Below are positions 23,004 through 37,093 of a stretch of 64,000 bases of DNA, piece after piece (position 1 is the stretch's first letter; every line of letters starts with the position of its first letter). A program made the position numbers and the translations under genes. The stretch lies in assembly GCA_025765595.1 (NCBI GenBank), contig JAIVFH010000062.1, forward strand, positions 151,714-215,713, in the 5' to 3' direction. This DNA comes from Obelidium mucronatum (taxonomy: Eukaryota > Chytridiomycota > Chytridiomycetes > Chytridiales > Chytriomycetaceae). The notes under the pieces are model-generated. The model made no database searches and was not told where the DNA came from. It was given only the letters and a program-made list of their open reading frames with translations.

Positions 23004-23081
23004 TCTTGAAAAAGAAATATATTTAAAATGTGCACCAATCACAATACAGCAAAAAAACGCACACACATCATGGAACGGTAT

Positions 23082-24195
23082 CTAAAAGAAGTTCTTCCGG
23101 CCTTTTCCGACTGCACCCAATCCCGAGCCGACACTCTTTCGCCCCATGTTTCGTATCATCAAAGCGGAAATTCCGCACATTCCAAACCACGTGATGGCAT
23201 ACACCAAATGATCGTTCTTAAGCTGAATATTTGTTCCATTACGCGCCAGGGGAGCACCTTCCCGTTCCAGTAAAGGTGCATTGATAGCCGAATTTGAAAT
23301 CATATCCATCACAATTGCGTCACTCTTTGTCCACTCAGCCATTCCATCAACATCAATTGAGTACCATTGGTTTGATTTGGGATCGTTTGTGGGGAAGGAA
23401 GACGGATTCTCGCCGGTCCTCAAAACGACTTCAATTTCAACGGGTCCACTGATCTAAATAAAAACAGATTGATATAAATAAATGAGTTTGAAAAGTAAAA
23501 TTCAAGGATAGCGCACTTTTCTTTTTGATTGTGATTCCAGAGTCTTTGAATCTCGAGGAATCCATCCTCGGTTCACCAAGACTCGGTATGGTTTTGGTCC
23601 AGTCACTTGAGATTGCTCCACATCAAAGGGAGAATATACGAAATAACCAACTGGATTATGCGCCAAACCGCGTGCAGTATCCGTATCAGCTGCAGCTCCT
23701 GTTTATCACATCCATCTTAGTGCACAGTCATGGTATTTCAAATTTCCATATCACAGCCCACCTCTCGTTCTTGGACCCACGTACAGATCAGCCCCCTCAA
23801 CAAATTCACCCTTTACTTTAAATTTACGAAACTGCAGATCGTCGTCAATGCCGGCGATATTTGCCATTGTTCCATTCAAAAAGTCACTGAAAGGTTCGGC
23901 TGGAGCCTTGAGCTTTTCACGAACTTGATCAATCAATGTCAGCTTCCACTGCAATCTTTGCACCTGCCTTGTATAGTAAAAAGAAACAGAAGTTGTTTGA
24001 AATGGAATCAAGTCATGAATCACTGAAGTGACCTTACCACACACCAAGGCCAAATGTCACTACCGGAAACAGCCATAGCAACGGGCTGGAAGATTGCGTT
24101 TCAGGTCCGCCCAACCGAGGAGTCGCAGCTGAAGTAAAATGGCGCTTGGTGTTGTGCCCCAAAAAGGCAAAGAGTCTCTTTTTTATCAAATTCAT
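23082..24195 (-). CDS. SHY1: SURF1/SHY1 cytochrome c oxidase assembly factor
   Basis: Mitochondrial inner-membrane protein that helps haem a insertion and maturation of Cox1. Four exons join in phase without correction: 24195-24038, 23967-23762, 23698-23517 and 23453-23082, giving 305 aa, the normal family length. The N-terminus MNLIKKRLFAFLGHNTKRHF is a mitochondrial presequence. The first membrane helix is followed by the family signature FGLGVWQVQRLQWK, then the YVFSPF-like GYFVYSPF, VLVNRGWIPRD, and the second membrane segment DHLVYAITWFG near the C-terminus. It follows the GH5 gene on the same strand. Function is clear from the two-helix layout with the intact signatures. Confidence 0.93.
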
Positions 24196-24265
24196 CTGCT
24201 TCTAAAGATTAACTTCTTATAAGCTTAAAATAAATGCACATCTCTATTTATGTATTATTTCTAAA

Positions 24266-27056
24266 TCAAAGTAGCTCTTTGCATTGCTTTTCTATGAAAG
24301 ATTTTAACTGCGCGTTTTGATTCGATACCTCATTCACTTTGTTCTTGAGAATTTTAATTGCATCATCTTTTTGGAATAATGCCGAAGCCACGCGCGTTTC
24401 GAGGGCAGTTAATGCAGTTTCCTGATGCTTGGTGTTTTAGTAATCCTTTTGTGAGATTTCATCGGCGCTGTTTTACCTTGTCTTCAAGGGCTTGCTTCAA
24501 ATCTTGTTGATGCTTTTTCACCGCTGCATTATAGGTTCCTCGATGCTCATAGATTTCTGTTTTCAATTGCTCAATTTGATCCGTTTGCAGTTTAATCTTG
24601 TTTTCGAAATCTCTCTCTAAAAAACAAAGACAGTTTATGGTTTTAAAAAAGGTATTGAACGATCCATAAACCTATACTCAACTGATTGCAGCCACCAATT
24701 CCTGTTCACTCATACTTAATCGATGCAGTTCTGCTTTTTGGCTGGAAAGCAACGCGTCCTGTTTTCATTAGTTTTTGTTAAAAAAACTTCAACAAAAACT
24801 TGATGTATGTTTCTCAATCAGCAGTGGGGTGTACTTTAGATAAGCTCTCGTGTTGTGCATGCAGTAGCTTCTTTTGCAAGTCGCGCTTCTGCTCTTCCAA
24901 GTTCTGAAGTTGGCTCTGAGCTTCCAAGACTTTGTCAAGAGCTATATTATGTTTCTCTTGCATCTGCCCAAAAGAAAAAATTGGAACAACTCTTGGTTAT
25001 CCCCACCAAACAAACAAAATTCAGCAGCAGAACTCAACTTGCTTCGTTTCGTCGGCAATGTCACTTTTAAGCTTTTCGATTTGAAGCTGGTAGCGTTTGT
25101 GAATGTCTCCAGAACTGGAGTTGGTTTCACATTCAAGTCGTTGCACGATAAGTTCAAGTTCGTCATCTCTTTCTTTAATCAGCTTTTCTTTCAGTTGTTT
25201 CTAAGTAGGGGGTTTTTTTTTGGTTACATTGGTCGCAGGAAGAAGGGTGGCATCATGTTACGCTACCTCCCAAGCCCGAACTTCGCTCTCCTGCTTCGCC
25301 ATAAAACGATCCTGCCATTGCTCTTTTTCGATTTGTAATTGTTCCCGCAAGCATTGGTATTCATGAGAATGTTTTCGAGCCATCGCTTCCATGTTTGAAG
25401 ATGTTTCTGCACGTTCCTTTTCTATGGCCGATTTCAGCTGGTCCAGCACTCGCTTGTTTTCAATTTGATCAGAAGATTTTGTTTGACGAAACTCTTCCTC
25501 CAGGTAGTGCTTTTGTTGGTCGAATTCAGAAAGGAGTTTTCTCTTTTGTTGTTGGAACTAATGGCGGGGATATTTGATCAGTTCAGGAAGCTCGTCTTTT
25601 TTTTTTCTTTTACCTCCATTTCATCGCGTTCCAGCTGCTTCTGGTACCGCTGACGTGCAAATTCTCGCTCCTCTTCACACGCCTTTTGTCTTTCGGCAAT
25701 CATTTTTTCTCGCAGTTGCTCCTGAAATCGAAGTTGAGTATTTTTGGATATAAATGATGCAGAGATAAATTTACCAGCTGTTGCTGAGACGTATCCATCA
25801 CATGGCGCTTTTCTCGAATCAGGTCCTCCTTAAACTTTTCCTCAGTCTGACGCAATTGAATCTTGTGTTGCTAAAATGGCAAAGAAAAAGGCGTTGAGGA
25901 GATCATAGAAACAAAAGTGTGATTCAACGAACTGCAATCATTCTTTGAATCTCGGGCTCAAGTCCTTTAACGGTCTGGTCTTTTATAATCTTTGTCTTTT
26001 CTGCAATCCATTTGTCGCGTTTAATCTTTTCAGATGCTTGCCAGAGCTCGCGTTGTTGTTTGATTTCCTTAATGTTCTGGTCTTCTTGGAGTTTGATCTG
26101 TAAAGAAACGAATAAAATAAGCAGAAGTGCAGATGTCACTACTCACCTTTTCTTTGAACGATTTCTCCATAGTTTTCATATCTTCAGAGAGTTGTTCACA
26201 CTTTTTGGAAAGTTCATTCTTTTCAGGCCAGCAAATTGTCAATGAAGGACAGATGCCGTTTGACCACATTCTCAAACTCTTTTCGCTGAGATGATAATCG
26301 CGTTTTAAGAGTCTTTTTGCTGATCGCATTGATTACAATAGCGTGAGATGGCGCATTTGGGACAATAAAGACTCTCTTACTATTCGTCAGCTTGCATCGA
26401 ATTCATATCTTTCAATTCCATTATTTCACATTGAAGCGATGAAATTAGTTTGGTCTTTTCCTCCATTTCTTGGTGTTGGGCTGCAAGTTTTGCCTTGACT
26501 TCGTCAAAGATTGCTTTCGTTCCATCCTTGTTAATTATCGGCCGCCCAGAATCCCAATAGATTGCAAAATATCACCTGGCTTATATTCGACTGAAAGTTT
26601 TTCGTCTGTGCTTCCAGGAATAGGGTTTAGCGGGGTGGGCATCGCGGTAATACTAGGAGCCAAAGAGGGTGTTTCTTCCGCGCTTTTCAAGAGACTTAAT
26701 ATTCGATCAATTCTTTGGGATGCATTCACGTTGTAGCTGTCGATGCTTTTGAGATCTGTTGTCGTTGGAGAACCCTCGGAATATCTGAAGCATGTACTTA
26801 TGGGCCAATTGCAAAAGAAAATCAGAAGCATTCAATTGTTACTTGTATTCGGATTCAGCTGCCGCCGCAACAGGAGGCAAAGCATCAGTATATTGAAATG
26901 GGGTTGCAGACTGCATTTCGCGTAGTGCTTCCTGCGTTTGAATAAGGTTTCAACGGATTTTGAATAAAGATATAGAGGTAGATTATATTACGTGGCTCTT
27001 CTCTTTACCTGCCTGATCTCTTCTGCCAAAGTTAGCTTTGGTTTTATTGCTGACAT
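24266..27056 (-). CDS. CEP131/AZI1-like centriole and cilium protein
   Basis: Long coiled-coil protein from ATG at 27056 (MSAIKPKLTLAEEIRQ) to TGA at 24268-24266, split by many short introns. The N-terminal part is low-complexity; the rest is heptad-rich (Glu, Lys, Gln, Leu). The diagnostic piece is at about 26090-25930: KIIKDQTVKGLEPEIQRMIA, matching the conserved VKGLEPEIQ block I recall from CEP131 (AZI1). CEP131 works in centriolar satellites and in building motile cilia, in keeping with a flagellated zoospore. The C-terminus ends KQCKELL. Starts 53 bp from the divergent UMP-CMP kinase gene. The assignment rests on one block plus overall coiled-coil layout. Confidence 0.7.
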
Positions 27057-27109
27057 AGTGTTGTATTTGTTTGTGTTTAATTTATTTTTTAATTGACAGC
27101 AAAAAACAC
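27057..27109. promoter_or_regulatory. 53-bp divergent intergenic region
   Basis: Between the start codons of the CEP131-like gene (minus) and the UMP-CMP kinase gene (plus). T/A-rich, with no recognised motif. Confidence 0.5.
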
Positions 27110-27966
<857 letters not shown>

Positions 27967-27987
27967 AAACAAAAATACAATAAAATA

Positions 27988-28705
27988 ATGGATCTTCTTG
28001 CAATGATATCTGCTGATCCAATCGGAGTTACTTCAACTGCTTCTGTGCTGGTTTTACTTGCATCTACTGCCAATCATGCTTTGACCAGCAGCAGACGGGC
28101 AAAGGTGCAATGATGTCTGGTGAATTCGAATCCTGACACTGCCTTTGCAAACGAACCAGACTTCTATCACAAGTGATCTTGTGTATGCTACCAGATCAAG
28201 TGCGATTGGGGCCATTGTATTGTACGCCATGGCCGTTTTGTTTGGAGCTGCTGTCACACAGTTAAAGCACGTTTTCTATCGCGCATCACAAACTGACGGT
28301 ATTTATAAAATAACGTATAAATGAATAATAGAAAGATCGAAAAAACTCTTGTGGTCGTGCTGTGGATTGTATCCCTCTGTGTTTATCCAGCCTGTCTCAA
28401 GATTCATTCAGAGGGACTTTCATGGAATCAAATCATTCAAATGTTTCAATATGACCGGTACGAAGAGATTGTTGTCGAAACGCGCGATATGAATTCTCTC
28501 TCTTTTGAACAGAACCGGAAGCGTAACAGTGCGTAGGCATCAGTATCGTATAATTACAACCATTTCTGGCGCCTGGATCGGTAGCTTTTGCCTTCCTCTC
28601 GACTGGAACGTCGCCTGGAAGCTGTACCCTATTCCTATCGTAATTGGCAGCTTTGTTGGCTTCCTTGTTGGCGTTTTCTGCTCGGAACTTCTTTTGCTAT
28701 TTTGA
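27988..28705 (+). CDS. PIG-F/GPI11-like GPI-anchor synthesis membrane protein
   Basis: PIG-F partners the ethanolamine-phosphate transferases that finish GPI anchors in the ER. The C-terminal GAWIGSFCLPLDWNVAWK (about 28567) is the family signature (G-A-W-x-G followed by PLDWxxxW), followed by a last membrane helix ending SELLLLF at 28705. Upstream hydrophobic helices are VLVLLASTANHAL, AIGAIVLYAMAVLFGAAV and TLVVVLWIVSLCVYPACL, each in a different frame. So short introns (possible at about 28302-28335 and 28520-28560) or indels separate them. Start chosen at MDLLAMISADP. The signature is firm; the exon map is not. Confidence 0.7.
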
Positions 28706-28878
28706 GAGAACGAAGAATACGTTCAAGTCTAGGTTTATTTATTCGAGTTAACTGCGTGAATATTTTGGTTGTGGTGAATGCTTTGACTTGCCCAACAAAA
28801 AAATAAAAACAAAAGAGCAAAAAAAAGTAAGAGACCGACTCCCAAAAGCGTTAAACTAAGGCAACGTCGACCAGGAAA

Positions 28879-30148
<1,270 letters not shown>

Positions 30149-30284
30149 AGCAACCGCGTCCTCCCTAATATATAAAATTGTGTGTTAAAACGCTCTCCTT
30201 GTTGCTCTGATTATTTAGCGACCCATTACTCATGTGTCTTTTAGTTTTTGAATAAAGTCTGAAGAATTTATCATCTTCCAAACA

Positions 30285-32695
30285 ATGGCAGCTGTGTCGC
30301 GTCGAGTGGAGCTTGAACAGATTTTAGAAAACGACATCGCAGAGCTTGCGCAGTTGCAGGAAAGCCTCGCGAAGACTAATGTTCTGACTGAGAGGATGGT
30401 GAGGGTGATTAGTCTTCAAAAATGACAAGTAGAGTGTTAAAACCCACAACTGAAGGGCGGAATGCTCACATCTTTCGAGGACAGACTCGCGAAACTGGAA
30501 TCTTCCATTCTTCCAATTCACAAGTCGACGAAGCATTTAACGAAGCTGCACGAGAGTACGTTTGGTTACAACATACAGTCATAGAATACTGCTCAATCTC
30601 ATGCTCATTAGACATTGAAAAGTCTCTTGACCATGTTGACGAAATTATGAGTTATTTAGGACTAGCTGCGAAGGAGGATATTTTTATTTCCAAAGGGTTA
30701 GTTTTGGTGAAGCTCTGTTGCAGTGAATCAACTTGGAAAAAATAATGGTTAGGCCAGCAAAGAACGAAGACATTACAGAATATCTCACAGTTGTTTCAAA
30801 ACTAAAAGACGCGTTGAATCACCTCCAAACGCTTGACTACAAATCCGGCGAAACAGCAACAATGAAATTAAAACTCGTCCTCACAAAAGCCCATTTCCAC
30901 ATTGAAACACTATTCCGCAAGAAACTATCTGCTCTCAGCATTCCAATTGAAATCACGCCTGAAAATGATGCACAGCTCCCGCGGATTTCAGAGTCAGATT
31001 TAGAAGAGTTGGTGTTGCTGACTGGGCAGTTGGCACCATTGGATAGAATCATTGGTGAAAACACTGATGTGTATGAGCATTTGAAGACTTATTCAGAGGT
31101 CCGAAGTTTGTATTTGGTTAAGTCTTTGGGAACGCTCTCGCACATGTCGATGAATACTGTGAGGGCTTCTTCCAGCACGTATCAGAAAGGAAGCTCGCCT
31201 TTTATATGTTACATGTTATATTTTTTGAGAATGTGTAAGGTAAATTCAGCCTGTTTTTTTCTTGGTTTTGTTTATAAACCTCAATCCTTCTTGATTGAAG
31301 GCTGAGAAGGCGTTGATTCAGAAGCTCATCATTAAGCCGCAAGCGCAACATTGTTATCTCCAAACTACCTCTGCTGCTTCCGAAGCTTTCACGGAAACGG
31401 GAGAGTCTATTATTGCACGCGTCAAGAGAAATCTTGCCAAGAAGGAATACATTGATTTATTCATGTTGATTGATGTCTCGTCCAATTTGGCCGAATATTT
31501 GAAGCAGTATGATGCAATTGTGGCTGTATGTTTATTTTTATTTTTTTATTTTTTTATTTTTTTGGTTGGTTTAGAAAGTCATTGATTTTGTTGTCCACAG
31601 TTTTCTGGAAACAAAGGAGCCGAAATGGCAGAGCTTGTATCCAATAGCAAAATTATTATTCTGTCGTTTTTCAGGTAAATACGAAGGATCCAACGAGTGG
31701 GAGAATTCAACTGAATCTTTTCATCCATTTTCAACAGGGAGTTTTGTGATGAAATCAAACACCAAGAGCCAGTAACTACCACGACGGCATTAAAAGCTGC
31801 AACATCTCCTCAGACCCATAATTTACCTGTAGACGGAACCGTTCACGAGCTCTCGAGTGTCACTCTCAATATTGTGCGCCGCCTCTTGGAATACGAACCC
31901 GCCATCAACACCATGTTGATCGAAGGACACTCAGCAGCCAACTTGACTTCCAATAATTTAAAGTCCTTGTGTAAAGAAATGCTTTCGCTCTTGTTCACTT
32001 CACTTGAGAACAAGTCGAAGGGGTACAAGAAGGGTGGAATCCTTGGATGCATCTTCTTGATAAATAATTACCATTATGGTGAGTGGGTTATTGAAAGGTT
32101 TATATGCTCCCCTCCCCCGAATGTTTTTAATTGTATTCTTCAAGTGGCAAAGCAAATCAAATCCATGGGCCCGATTCTTTTAGACAGCGAATTCGAATTT
32201 GAAAAGGCATTTTTGAAACAAAAGGAAACATACAAGGCAAGCTGGACGCCATGCTACCAGTACCTAATGGATCAGACAAAAATTGAGGGTGGAAACGTAG
32301 TCAAAACTCTCTCGAAGCAGCAACGTGAATCAATCAAGGACCGCTTCAAAAACTTCAACGCAGAAATCGATTCCATGTACGCGACACAAAAGGGGTATAC
32401 ACTTGCGGATCCGGAGCTACGAAATAGCATCATGAAAGAGATTAAGGATGTTTTGATTCCATTGTATGCGCATTTTCAGGAACGATACATGCAGATTGAA
32501 TTTTCGGTAAGTCTTCTTACTTCATATTTCACAGATTCTTGTGCTCTAAACCGTCTAAACCACTGATACATTCAGAAAACCCCGTCTAAATATATCAAAT
32601 ACGATAAAAATACTCTGGATGCGGTGTTGGATGGGTTTTTGACTGGGTCCGCAGACGTGCTGGAAAAGAAGTTCTTTCCCAGTTTCGACAAGTGA
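30285..32695 (+). CDS. EXO70: Exocyst subunit EXO70
   Basis: Exocyst rod subunit that binds PI(4,5)P2 and Rho GTPases to tether secretory vesicles at growth sites. Starts MAAVSRRVELEQILENDI. After the first intron the typical N-terminal block reads MLTSFEDRLAKLESSILPIH, then EKSLDHVDEIMSYLG. The long helical body includes SESDLEELVLLTGQLAPLDR and the C-domain with AYSKYI-like YIKYDKNTLDAVLDGF and KKFFPSFDK at the end (TGA at 32693-32695). Several short introns. It is followed by the inverted repeat cassette, then a plasma-membrane syntaxin. Confidence 0.88.
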
Positions 32696-32817
32696 AAAAC
32701 TTTTTAACAGACTGGTAGAAGAAAATAGAGGCGAGAAAACCCCCCGATAGCTTGATGTAATAAACATAAAGGAAGATCCAAGAAAGATGTATACTTTTTG
32801 AATTTGAAATGACTATA

Positions 32818-33240
32818 TTATCGGAGCTTAAAAGAATTCTCCAAGTTGGAGAAGAATAATTTTAAAAATCAAAACAAAAACATCACAAAAACAAACTTCC
32901 TCCTCTCCCAGCAGCGAACCTCCCCTGCTCAGCAGCATACCATCAACTATTTCACCACTTTAAAGTCCCATAGCTATGCCGGCTTCTATGTCCATGGCCC
33001 ATCGCGATAACTTGATACAAAAGAACATACTACCAATAACACGGCCTCTGACGCGACTATCTGACCAAACTAAGCGCGTTTTATCAAACTTAAAAACCCA
33101 ACCCACTGGTTTATATAATCTGAGGGTCGCCTGATGTGTGGGTAAGTATATGTGTTTGAACTTTCAAACTCCGATATATTCATAACAACAATATACGAAC
33201 CGCAGGTCTTCTAGCTTATCTGCTGCTTGTTCTGTAATCT
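32818..33240. repeat. Terminal module, inverted copy
   Basis: Reverse complement of the modules at 15986, 19381 and 48291. It begins with the inverted repeat CGGAGCTT/AAAAGAATTCTCC (32822-32842), then CTTCCTCCTCTCCCAGCAGC, GGCCTCTGACGCGACT, ATAATCTGAGGGTCGCCTGA and GCAGGTCTTCTAGC in the mirrored order. Confidence 0.88.
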
Positions 33241-35100
33241 GGAGAACTGCGGGAAACTGTGTGCCAACCATTCATTGCGCGGGCACTGGGTGTGTTTAGC
33301 TGCCTCGAACCTGTTCTTAGCTACGCCTGTCCGGGGATGAGGCGCCGGCGGCACACCTCCTTGCGGTACAAGCCGCGTTTTTTTCTCCTCTAGGTATTTA
33401 CGTGTCTGTTATCTTGATTTATTTCTAATCGAAACAAGTATTCCTTATCTTAGTGGTTTCGTTCTGGCTTGTTGGAGAGTACTGCGGGAAACTGTGTGCC
33501 AACCATTCATTGCGCGGGCACAGGGTGTGGTGGCGTCTCGTTATCTGACCTGTCTTCACTGTACGGCAGGGAAGGGAAATGCGCCGCACTTCCTCGCAGT
33601 ACAAGCCGCGATTTTTCTCCTCCTTTTGGTGATAATTTCTTTATTTTTTATTATTTTCTCCGCTTAAACAAAAACAGATATTCCTCTCGCTTGGTCTCGT
33701 CTCGTCTGGTGGCTCGCTCTGGAGTACTGTGGGAAACTGTGTGCCAACCATTCATTGCGCGGGCACAGGGTGTGGTGGCGTCTCGTTATCTGACCTGTCT
33801 TCACTGTACGGCAGGGAAGGGAAATGCGCCGCACTTCCTCGCAGTACAAGCCGCGATTTTTCTCCTCCTTTTGGTGATAATTTCTTTATTTTTTATTATT
33901 TTCTCCGCTTAAACAAAAACAGATATTCCTCTCGCTTGGTCTCGTCTCGTCTGGTGGCTCGCTCTGGAGTACTGTGGGAAACTGTGTGCCAACCATTCAT
34001 TGCGCGGGCATAGGGTGTGGTGGCGTCTCGTGATCTGACCTGTCTTCACTGTACGGCAGGGAAGGGAAATGCGCCGCACTTCCTCGCAGTACAAGCCGCG
34101 ATTTTTCTCCTCCTTTTGGTGATAATTTCTTTATTTTTTATTATTTTCTCCGCTTAAACAAAAACAGATATTCCTCTCGCTTGGTCTCGTCTCGTCTGGT
34201 GGCTCGCTCTGGAGTACTGTGGGAAACTGTGTGCCAACCATTCATTGCGCGGGCATAGGGTGTGGTGGCGTCTCGTGATCTGACCTGTCTTCACTGTACG
34301 GCAGGGAAGGGAAATGCGCCGCACTTCCTCGCAGTACAAGCCGCGATTTTTCTCCTCCTTTTGGTGATAATTTCTTTATTTTTTATTATTTTCTCCGCTT
34401 AAACAAAAACAGATATTCCTCTCGCTTGGTCTCGTCTCGTCTGGTGGCTCGCTCTGGAGTACTGTGGGAAACTGTGTGCCAACCATTCATTGCGCGGGCA
34501 CAGGGTGTGGTGGCGTCTCGTTATCTGACCTGTCTTCACTGTACGGCGGGGAAGGGAAATGCGCCGCACTTCCTCGCAGTACAAGCCGCGATTTTTCTCC
34601 TCCTTTTGGTGATAATTTCTTTATTTTTTATTATTTTCTCCGCTTAAACAAAAACAGATATTCCTCTCGCTTGGTCTCGTCTCGTCTGGTGGCTCGCTCT
34701 GGAGTACTGTGGGAAACTGTGTGCCAACCATTCATTGCGCGGGCACAGGGTGTGGTGGCGTCTCGTGATCTGACCTGTCTTCACTGTACGGCAGGGAAGG
34801 GAAATGCGCCACACTTCCTCACAGTATAAACCGCGATTTTTCTCCTCACTTTGGTGATAATTTCTTTATTTTTTATTATTTTCTCGCTTAAACAAAAACA
34901 GATATTCCTCTCGCTTGGTCTCGTCTCGTCTGGTGGCTCGCTCTGGAGTACTGTGGGAAACTGTGTGCCAACCATTCATTGCGCGGGCACAGGGTGTGGT
35001 GGCGTCTCGTGAACTGCGCCGTCTTCACTGTACGGCAGGGATGGGAAATGCGCCACACTTCCTTGCAGTACGAACCGCGTTTTCTCTCCTTTCGGTGATA
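33241..35100. repeat. Tandem repeat array, eight units of ~245 bp
   Basis: Anchor sequence gtgtgccaaccattcattgc occurs at about 33261, 33495, 33740, 33985, 34230, 34475, 34720 and 34965; the inner six intervals are exactly 245 bp. Units 2-7 are nearly identical (few substitutions such as GTTATC/GTGATC), so the array expanded recently. The first unit and last part are diverged. Each unit contains the same GTGCC...GGCAC hairpin core seen in the other cassettes, with different sequence on the distal side and a different spacer. Confidence 0.95.
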
Positions 35101-35585
35101 ATTTCTTTATCACAAGTCGCGTTTTGGCCTTCCTTCGGGTATGGCATTCTTTATTTTCCATGTATTTGCGGTTCTGAAACGAAAATCGATATTACAGGTA
35201 TTCGTATTGGCTGGTCTTGTGTGGTGGTTCGCTCTGGTGTGCTGTGGGAAATAGTGTGTCCGAGAATAAAAATGGAAATATTATATAAAGCATATTCCTG
35301 GTCTGCGTACTCTTGCGACATTAGTTGATGTCATAGCGGCTTTGTGGGTACTAATGGAATTCTACATCAACAGGCAAAAAGCGATACATAACTACAACTC
35401 TGCCCAAAGTTATAATAAGAAGGTAAGGTGGCTTAATCCACAGAGTTTTTGGGAAATGGCATGGATTGAAAGCGGTCAAGATATCTATCTCCCTTGTAAA
35501 TATCTTTTTTTATAAATATCTACACGCAAATCAGTTTTGGGGGCGTAAATCACGCTTCCTTGTTTTAAACACAGTGTCAGCCAAA
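35101..35585. other. Region between repeat array and syntaxin gene
   Basis: Holds a last decayed array fragment (to about 35260) and the syntaxin 5' region. The other cassettes would have their gene here, but no copy of the gene family was found in any frame. Confidence 0.55.
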
Positions 35586-36835
35586 ATGAGAGATCGAATG
35601 GCAGACTTAAAGTCTGCAAACAGCGGTGCAACTCCTCCTCCTCAACCGCCACCACCCGATGATAAAAAGGATTTTCCAAAACAATCCGAAGCGAAACGCC
35701 AAGAATCCACAAAGAAGGGAAAAGCAAAAGACAGCACAGCAGTTGATCTGCCTGAGAAAAGCGCGTCTGCTGAAACGGGAGAAGATTCTGAAGAGATGAA
35801 GGCTTTTTTCACAGAGGTCAGTTTGACAGCTTCTCTGGCAAGAATACTTCGCGATTTACACACACCCGACGCTCCCCTCTCTCTTACAAAAAAAACGTAG
35901 ATTGAATCTATACGAGATGATATCTCTACAGTTAAAAAAACAATCGATCAAATCCAATCCGCACATGAAAACGCACTCAACGTGATTTCTGAATCTCAAA
36001 GTGCTGAAACCACAAAAGAACTCGAACGGCTGATGGATCGTGCAAACCAGTTGTCCAGTAGTATCCGAAACAGACTAAAAGCAATGGAAGCTGCGAATAA
36101 AAAGTTTGCAAAACAAGTGAGAACGGGGGATGCAAGGATAAGGATTACGCAGCATGGCGCCATTGCGAAAAAGTTCCTGGATGTTATGATGGAGTACAAA
36201 GATATTCAAAAAAAATATCAGGACAAGTATAAACAGAGGATGCAGCGGCAGTATTTGATTGGTGAGGAAATTGCTCCTTGTTAAGCTTCGAATATTAAGC
36301 CACTCAAAAAGTCAAGCCAACTGCAAACGAAGCTGAAATCGAAAAAATGATCAACGATGACAAAGGGCCTGTGTTTGCTCAATCGATTGTGCATCAAGGG
36401 CAAAAGGCTGAAGCAAAACGAGCATTGGCAGAAATCCAAGATAGGCATGCCGACGTTCAAAGGATTGAAAAGAGCATTATTGTGAGATTTCGCAGAACCT
36501 TGCATTTAAGTTCGAAGTACCTAATTTTTTTTGGGCGTGCACAGGAACTGCAACAACTTTTCATTGACATGAGTGTGTTGGTTGCGCAACAAGGGGAGCT
36601 AATCAATCAGATAGAAATTCATGTAGATGATGCAATTGACCAGACGGAACAAGGAGTAAACGCTCTGCACAAGGCTGTGAAGCTCCAGAAGAAAACACGA
36701 AAGGTCTGTTTCCAACATTCCCAACCATTGATATACTGAGTTTTATTTTAGAAAATGTGCATTATTATTGGTTTGCTCGTTGCTGTTTGCTTAATCATTG
36801 GGTTGGGAGTCTACTTTGGAGTTGTCAAGAAATAG
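35586..36835 (+). CDS. Plasma-membrane syntaxin (Sso1/syntaxin-1-like)
   Basis: Q-SNARE for vesicle fusion at the plasma membrane. Start at MRDRMADLKSANSG; the N-terminal ~60 residues are Pro/Lys-rich and disordered. The Habc domain follows (FFTEIESIRDDISTVKKTI, LDVMMEYKDIQKKYQDKYKQ). The SNARE motif lies in RHADVQRIEKSIIELQQLF, then QGELINQIEIHVDDAIDQTE, with the ionic-layer Gln in LINQIE. The tail anchor MCIIIGLLVAVCLIIGLGVY is in the last exon, with stop at 36833-36835. Intron boundaries appear at the ends of exons near 35817-35900, 36262-36305 and 36482-36545. Located between EXO70 and EXO84 genes. Confidence 0.9.
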
Positions 36836-37093
36836 TTCTTTGACTTAAACAAATGATCTGCTTCGCTTCATAGTTAATACTATCGTAAATAATATTCCCA
36901 CTCGCTTGCATTAATATTTAAGACTTGCGTCAATCCAAACAGGAGTAAGTTCAAGGAATGAAAAGACAGAGTCCAAACAAGTTACCGTCTGAAAATTTTC
37001 CGTTTCTTAAGGTGATGATCTTTTATTACCACAACTCGCAATAGACTCAGATCCTCTTGCGTCGTTACATAAATACAAAATTGCGGCTTCTTT

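Noticed and set aside
33469..34829. ORFs in the 245-bp repeats, such as MGNCVPTIHCAGTGCGG on plus and MYCEEVRRIS on minus
   Set aside because: Identical ORFs recur every 245 bp in both strands and follow the repeat, with no start/stop or splice logic.
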